From Nectonema munidae (taxonomy: Eukaryota; Nematomorpha; Nectonematoida; Nectonematidae), in the NCBI GenBank assembly GCA_030549495.1, contig JAUIRK010000501.1:310001-374000 (forward strand): a DNA stretch of 64,000 bases, written 5' to 3'. Positions 58,368 through 64,000 of the stretch are shown here, one piece after another; position 1 is the stretch's first letter, and each line of letters opens with the position of its first letter. The position numbers were made by a program, and so were the translations under genes. The notes beneath the pieces are model-generated. The model was given only the letters and a program-made list of their open reading frames with translations. It was not told where the DNA came from and made no database searches.

Positions 58368-58470
58368 CTTACAACGATTGAAATGAACAATGTTGATGAA
58401 TGTTGACCCGGTGATAAATTGAGGCAATATTACCGAAGTTACATTCACCAAGACGGCTCATAGCTCCAAA
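58368..58470 (-). other. Candidate exon A, paralogous to exon B
   Basis: Ends at a donor (GTAAG|GTAATC at 58368/58367) and shares three ordered 9-10 bp blocks with exon B. Its 5' limit is not defined; it may be the end of a longer first exon reaching into the GC-richer region. The intron between A and B would be 119 bp. Confidence 0.45.
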
Positions 58471-58499
58471 ATGCAGGAATACAGACAAGAATGGTTTAT

Positions 58500-59450
58500 G
58501 TAATCCGGTAAGGGTCCTTTTTTGTGAGATGAGTGTGGATCTAGTCACGAATGTATCTATGAACGTGCACTGGAAACACACTGCACCCCGCAAGAAAGAA
58601 AGAGAGAAGTAGAAGCAGGGAGGGAGGGAGAGAGAGAGAGAGAGACAGGAGGTTGTGTACTGCAGCGAAGATGACGAAGGCAGAAATGAGTGAATGTGGG
58701 TGGCGAGAATTTTTCTATTAACAACACTCAAGATGTATCATTGGCGGGAAGTCTTGATCCAGCTCCAGGCCTTTTCCATCATTGCAAGTGAGGAGGAGGA
58801 TAAGGAAATTAAGGGAGGCGGGAGCTCGCTTGACTAACTTGAAACAAAGCGCCCTGTTCTACAAAGCAACAAAGCCAAGATGACCTGGTGATAATGGTGG
58901 CCGGCGAGCAAGTTCAAGCTTAAAGCGCCATTATTCCACGTTCACGAGAAGAGGGAGAGGGTATGCTGTTCTAGCGCTGCTCCCTCTATCTTCACTAGAC
59001 ATCATCTTGAAGACGTGGAAAATGTGCTGACTATTATATTAGATTGGTGCTGTGGACCGCTCACAAATTCTGTTTCGCTTATAACAACAATAACAATAAT
59101 AAGAGTAAGAACATAATGAGAAACGGTCTCAGCCGGTCTGGATTAGAGCATGACGACGAACCACTACTATAAGCGCTCTTCTCTCCTACTGCACCCCCTC
59201 ATATTAGCGTGGGAGGCGCGCATGGAAATACGAATAACTTTCGTCATCATCCCATCCTCATTATTATTCTTGAACAGGCTGGCTGGACGGTGAGTGTGTG
59301 TTCTGTCCATTTATAATTCCCATTCTGTACTCAAAGACAGTGTTTTGTACTCAACAGGAAAATGTGTTGATTTTCCCGCGCCTCACATAAACGCGTTCTT
59401 TTATCTTAAATAAACATCTGCTAGGCTTCGTGGAGGGATTTATTCCCAGT
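58500..59450 (-). promoter_or_regulatory. GC-richer promoter-like region
   Basis: Base composition rises well above the surrounding DNA, with several CpGs (GGCCGGCGAGC, GTGGGAGGCGCGCATGG, TTCCCGCGCC) and a GA microsatellite at 58616-58645. Splice-bounded segments follow on the minus strand, so it may be a promoter and 5' untranslated region. A minus-strand open frame (58369-58731) is Ser/Leu-rich from the GA repeat and is probably not a protein. Confidence 0.45.
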
Positions 59451-60329
59451 AGGCAGCATTCATTTTCAACTTAAAAACAAACTTCTTAACCCATCTTTGC
59501 CATCACAACATTCTACTCTATTCTCTTTCTATAAGCTGGCATTTTTTTCTTAGAGTAAAAAAGCTCGCATAATTCAGGCATGTGCAAACAAGGATGAAAA
59601 TTTCACGTTGCAAGATCTTTGGAATTTTTCAAAATTTCCTACTTTTTGCCGTTCTGTTCCACTAAAATTTTAATGATCCTAAGGCTAATAAAAAAACTCC
59701 ATGTAAAATGATTCTGTTTGGCAGGCTAATTAGTTTCCCTCCAAGTGATGCGTAGTGCTCAGTCCATATGTAGTAAAATCAGGGTATTGTCAACTAGCAC
59801 ACCAATCACTTATCTATTAATTATTTGTAAACCGAATTTTACCAGTTATCATTTTTTAATAAAAAGTTTAGGATATAACATCATCATTATTTTCAAAGAA
59901 CTTTAGTCCATTCTCTAGTTTCTTCCCAAAATGATAAATCTTACGCTTCCTTTTTTGTCTTAATTTTTTTTATTATTGTGATGATTATAATTTAGGTTGA
60001 ATAAAAAATTGACACAAGTAAATTCAATTTTCAGTTTTTTGGATGGACCTTAGTAAAAAGTTTATTTATTACATTGTATTCGCGATGGTTCATAAATTCA
60101 TGTTTTCAAACTTTTGATACCTCCCTTCTTACCAATCAAAGTTAAGTTGATTTGAACACCATCCATTAATTGAAATTTATTCCAAACACTCTAAAAATGT
60201 CATATCCATAATATAATTTATTTATGTGACATCATTTTCAATAAATATGTTCGATTTGATCATAAAAATGTAAAACAGAAAATATTTATTTAACAAAAAT
60301 GTTTTATGCGAGCGAAATTGCACCAACCT
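59451..60329. other. No gene recognised
   Basis: AT-rich DNA between the GC-richer region and a piggyBac remnant. Nothing supportable on either strand. Confidence 0.4.
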
Positions 60330-60897
60330 TACTTTCATTTCTGATGAAATTCATGGAAACAAGATATATATGTAAGGCTATATCACATTTTGAACAACAA
60401 TATAATAAGTTTGAGATTGACATACTCCACATCTTGTTCTTTTAGATTTCTTATCTACCATATGATTTTTATCATCATAATGAACTTCATTTAAAATTCT
60501 GTAGTAAGTAAGACTTTTCTTCTAAAATTGAACCCTGACTATTTGATGCTGAAGGAAAAGTTGTTATAATATTTTGACTAACTCAAGAAGCTATACTTTA
60601 AAACTTCTCCAGTTCATTCATTTTGAGTTATGTGAAGTTTCATCTTAATTTATATCCATAACTTGATCACTACGATCGTAAAAAACTAATTCTGCGTCAG
60701 CTTCAAGCAAATTTTTAGAAAAATTATCTCTTTCATTATCATTATCATCATTTTAATCGTCAGCTAAATCTTCTTCTGTATCAAAAGAAGTTTCGTTAAC
60801 ATTATTGGGTGTGAAATAAAGCGTATAATTTTTACGGTTTTCATCTTGAACTAAATTTAGAGCACGATTCAAGCTCACCTCTATAGGGTCTTCCATG
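60330..60897 (-). pseudogene. Internally deleted piggyBac transposase remnant
   Basis: The frame from the ATG at about 60895 reads MEDPIEVSLNRALNLVQDEN, then an acidic stretch (ETSFDTEEDLADD), one stop, and NDDNDNERDNFSKNLLEADA: the acidic N-terminal region of PGBD-type transposases. Soon after, at about 60350-60510, comes LNEVHYDDKNHMVDKKSKR then TRCGVCQSQTYYI, the C-terminal cysteine-rich finger (NH...KR.RC..C...T). The whole catalytic domain between them is missing, so this is a deletion derivative. Confidence 0.65.
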
Positions 60898-61810
60898 ATC
60901 AAGTATGAAGAAGTAGTAAAATAAACGCAAAAAAAAACAAGGCTACTTCAGTAAAGGAAGTAGAAAGAATTAACAAAATTTGAAAATCATAAAACAAGAA
61001 CTATAAATATGTGTAAACATAGAGATTACACTATATGATTCTTCAGAACTGATATCAACTAATTTTTTTCTCTCATCGAACCTTCTCCTCCTATTATTAT
61101 TATTATTGTTGGAAACGTTTGTAAAAGATCTCAGATATCCATAATGTATATATTTTTTGCCAACTTTACATGCCTAATAAATTATATGCATTTGATGTAC
61201 GATTTAACCTTGGCATGCCACAGTGAATAGCCAGTACGCGGAAACCGCCATAATGGAGTAAAAAGCCCATGTTTGCTCTAAAAATTTTCCATTTGGAATA
61301 TGTAGATTTGGTTGATTTTTCGGATAAATGAGTTGAATTTTCAACTATTTTTGTCATTTTTATATGTTTTTGGGTCAAAATTTTTCAAAACTTCGATGAT
61401 ATTATCCGAAATAAAACATTTATCTTTATTTTCTTATTTTTACTTAACGCCATCTATAACGTAAATCTTATGATTTAGTACAATTTGAAAAATCTAAAAG
61501 TTTGAGTTCCAGTATTTAGTCGTTTTACGGGTTCGAAGTTTTAAACTTTTAGTGTAAATAAACAATAAATGATACATGGTGAAAAATATATATATATAAA
61601 TATAGAAATGTAGAGGATAACATAAAAATGAAAAACACGACATAATTAATATTTTGCGTTTGTAAAAAATATGGTTGCGAAGAAGTATTACAATAAATTC
61701 CGAAATATACGAAAAATAGTAGAATGTATTAAAGGATGACTAAAAATTTTTTTCAAAAAAGTTGTCATGTCGTAGTATCCTTTGCTCTGGTGGATACGCT
61801 TCTGTTTGTT
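60898..61810. other. No gene recognised
   Basis: AT-rich. A minus-strand 70-codon frame (61166-61378) has no family signature. (TATTAT)n near 61096 and (TA)n near 61590 are simple repeats. Confidence 0.4.
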
Positions 61811-61816
61811 ACATTC

Positions 61817-61880
61817 AGAGGTGCTCACACTTTTTTAGCATGCGAGCTACTTATAAAATGATCTACCTACTATAAAAATA
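61817..61880 (+). mobile_element. Orphan hAT-type MITE terminus
   Basis: CAGAGGTGCTCACACTTTTT followed by AGCATGCGAGCTACTTATAA is a common hAT MITE start. The partner end was not found before the piggyBac remnant. Confidence 0.4.
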
Positions 61881-62394
61881 CAAAACATATGCATTTATAT
61901 GTTCAATATTTGTTGGTGTTACCTTGTACTTTGCATTACTGCATGATCTTATAAAAAAAACTGTACACATTTGTTTCATGACTAATTTTATGGTGAAAGC
62001 GACGCAATGGGCACTACTGCATTATATCAATCAAAAAAAACCCATGCTTTTTTCACCAAGTAAAAATATTTACAGCTTGCTTATAATGACGTCAAACCGT
62101 GGTGAAAAAAAGAGAATATGCAAAGTATATTGATACGGCTCAATACAAGCAAGGTTGGTAAAAAAATGTCGAAAATAACATTTGTTCACTTGCTTGGTTT
62201 GCAAGAGACGGAGATTTTGATGTTGTGATGTCAGAACACGTTGTGCAGCCCAATAATTGAAATAGTTTTTGAAAGCGGCATTTGTTTACTTTTTTGGTTC
62301 GGTAGAGAAATGGATTAAGAATTTTCGTGTAAATTTTCTCATCATCAAAAGAACAATTTGTTGTCACTTTACTTGTTTCTCTCTTGAAACATCC

Positions 62395-63303
62395 ATGGAG
62401 TTCTCATCAAATGATCCAACTTCTTCCTCTACTGAGTAGGCTCAGTATTCGTTCTGCTCAGATGATTCAGTCTCACAAATATATGACGAAGTTTCGACTT
62501 CAAGAGAACACTTTCCAGAAGAGTTTGAAGAAGGCGAAACCCTAGAAGATGAAACAGAAGAAATTTTGTTAGCTCCCGATGGAACTAAATTCTTCTGGGA
62601 ACCTCAAAATACAATTAGAAGCCGTGTCCAAACTCGGAATTGTCAGAACTTGTCCTTACGTCCTTATGGTCCCACGAATGAAGCAAAAGTTTGGAAGATG
62701 TAATTAAAATCTTCAATCTATTTTTTGATATTGCTTTGATCAATCATAATTTGTAAATGACGAAAAAAGGCGAAAGAAAATTATAATTTTTATAATTTTT
62801 TTTATAACTTAATGTGTAAAGATATTAGTAACAGTAATTTGTTCTAGTAAAAGAACTCCAAAATGGGAAGAGTTAAGAGCTTGCTAAGAAAGATTTAAAA
62901 TTCGAGACCTATTAGCGTATTTTGGATGTCTTATTCACATCGGGCAAGCTAAAAACCAAAACGACATCTTTACTCTATGAATGGCGATCCGTTTTTACGA
63001 GCAGCAATGGGAAAATGAATGTTTATTTTTATAAATATTTTTATTCGTTTTGATAGTGTTGAACATAGAAATCAAAATGATAAATTGTTTGCTGTCAGAG
63101 TGATTAATGATAAATTTTTTGAAAACTGTTGCAGATACTCGCTCCCACTGGATGCCGTCACTATTGATGAACAACTAGTGACGTTTAGAGGAGGACGCCC
63201 AGTCAAAATATGTGACAAAAGTAAACCTGGTCACTATGGCATAAAAATATACAATTTAAATGATGCTAACACTTTATGTTATGAAGCCACATTTCTGGAT
63301 TGA
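62395..63303 (+). pseudogene. piggyBac transposase remnant (PGBD4-like)
   Basis: From the ATG at 62395 an acidic, Ser/Glu-rich leader with one stop runs to LLAPDGTKFFWEP and SRVQTRNCQN, the usual start of the piggyBac core. After a deletion, fragments such as GCLIHIGQAKNQND appear near 62930-62960. The frame 63019-63303 then holds RFDSVEHRNQNDKLFAVRVI, LDAVTIDEQLVTFRGGRP (the TIDEQLVPFRGR block with a catalytic Asp) and KSKPGHYGIKIYNLNDANT (SKPAKYGIK). The C-terminal half is gone. It is the best preserved of the three piggyBac relics, but it is dead. Confidence 0.8.
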
Positions 63304-63344
63304 CTGATAGAAACTACTTTTCTAGTATAAAAATTTGTAAACGT

Positions 63345-63830
63345 TTGATTCTTCTTCTTCTTCATCATCTTATCCCCTAAATGGGGGTCGATGGCTTGAT
63401 CCTTTTTCTCCATAGGTTTCTGTCCTTCGCATCGCTTTCTTTCAAGGCAAATTTTTCCATGGACCTTTTCAAATCATCCCTCCATCTCAATCTTGGCCTT
63501 CCTCTTTTTCTCTTTCCTTGTACAGGCGCATCATACGCTATCTTTATTTTTTCATCGCTTTTTCTTCTTAGCACGTGTCCATACCATCTCATCTTGTTTC
63601 TTTCCATTACATCTACAACACTCGTCGTCACTTTTGTTCTATGCCTCACTTCTTCATTTCTAATCCTATCTTTTCTTGTAACGTTCAGCATCATTCTCAG
63701 CATTTTCATTTCCGACACTTCTAGCTGCTTTAAGGGATGTAAATAATTACGGGATGTAACTTTCCGCGAAGTTGTGGAGTTTTTCTCGACCAATTTTTTA
63801 CATCTCACGAGTTAGTAAAGTGGGCGGTCG
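63345..63830 (-). pseudogene. 5'-truncated RTE-like LINE, C-terminal part
   Basis: The 143-codon frame contains LEVSEMKMLRMMLNVTRKDR, IRNEEVRHRTKV, MRWYGHVLRR, GKRKRGRPRLRWRDDLKRSM and DRNLWRKRIK, the standard C-terminus of RTE/BovB-like reverse transcriptases. It is severely 5'-truncated (upstream sequence is unrelated) and ends in a short GATGAAGAAGAAGAAGAA-type tail at 63346-63370, as is usual for RTE elements. It abuts the dead piggyBac copy, so it may have inserted into that relic. Confidence 0.85.
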
Positions 63831-64000
63831 GCAAGGATTTGACTATTTGTGGTACTATGAATTCTAATCGCTGTTTTTTACCCAACGCCCTTAAACCAAA
63901 GTACATACGCAATTTGAGCTTACAAGAAACCGAGAGTAAAATGGTTTATTCTGAATGTGCATCTATTTCTATTTACATACCAATGAAGCATGCTAGGCAA
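63831..64000. other. No feature recognised
   Basis: Last 170 bases. No reading frame or repeat that I can support. Confidence 0.4.

Noticed and set aside
58369-58731. 120-codon minus-strand frame with LSLSLSLPP
   Set aside because: Mainly produced by the GA microsatellite; no family match. More likely untranslated sequence.
63381-63746. Plus-strand 121-codon frame
   Set aside because: Antisense of the RTE-like C-terminus, which has clear motifs on the minus strand.

Overview
The window is AT-rich, intron-bearing animal DNA. The three conserved host genes recognised here (p23, UFM1, PINCH), introns as short as 53 to 68 bp, and the mix of transposons (hAT, piggyBac, Tigger/pogo, MULE, RTE-like and RNase H-bearing LINEs) suggest an arthropod. 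A parasitic copepod is a reasonable guess, but it is an inference from style and not from a marker gene. I saw no rRNA, tRNA, CRISPR array, LTR retroelement or virus-like element.

Host genes. (1) Minus strand, about 2.6 to 7.0 kb: a four-exon HSP90 co-chaperone p23 (PTGES3-like) whose exons I assembled from splice signals (6965-6991, 5517-5626, 5394-5463, 2677-3081). A decayed copy of its third exon lies upstream at 7702-7785. (2) Plus strand, 21.4 to 27.7 kb: the ubiquitin-like modifier UFM1 in small exons (21450-21506, 21575-21632, 22514-22586, 27676-27737). Its reading frame stops directly after the Val-Gly that ends mature UFM1. Its 5.1 kb third intron holds at least two transposons. (3) Minus strand, 32738-33922: the main exon of a five-LIM PINCH/LIMS adaptor. 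(4) Plus strand, 55373-56287: an intronless seven-transmembrane receptor with altered DRY, CWxP and NPxxY motifs. (5) Minus strand, about 58.1 to 59.4 kb: a GC-richer, promoter-like stretch followed by two tandemly duplicated exon-like segments of an unidentified transcript.

Mobile DNA makes up most of the rest. A nearly whole 5.2 kb LINE (40189-45399, minus) has a perfect 15-bp target duplication, two ORFs overlapping by 7 nt, and one apparent one-base frameshift. Older LINE pieces lie at 14.6, 16.3, 17.8 and 63.4 kb. Three piggyBac remnants (46.3-47.7, 60.3-60.9, 62.4-63.3 kb), three Tigger/pogo remnants (13.1, 28.3, 36.3 kb), a MULE remnant (15.2 kb) and an internally deleted hAT element (26.5 kb) are readable. 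Several hAT-type MITEs have perfect or near-perfect 8-bp target duplications. One of them (30365-30812) sits inside a 1.7-1.9 kb repeat whose other copy in this window (8268-10025) preserves the empty site.

The least ordinary structure is a dispersed composite repeat: a conserved end module (about 190 bp) linked to two different tandem arrays of about 150-bp units. It is most complete at 50.9-54.0 kb, shorter at 1.65-2.35 kb, and partial at 12.0-12.5 and 31.9 kb. Its class is not clear to me.
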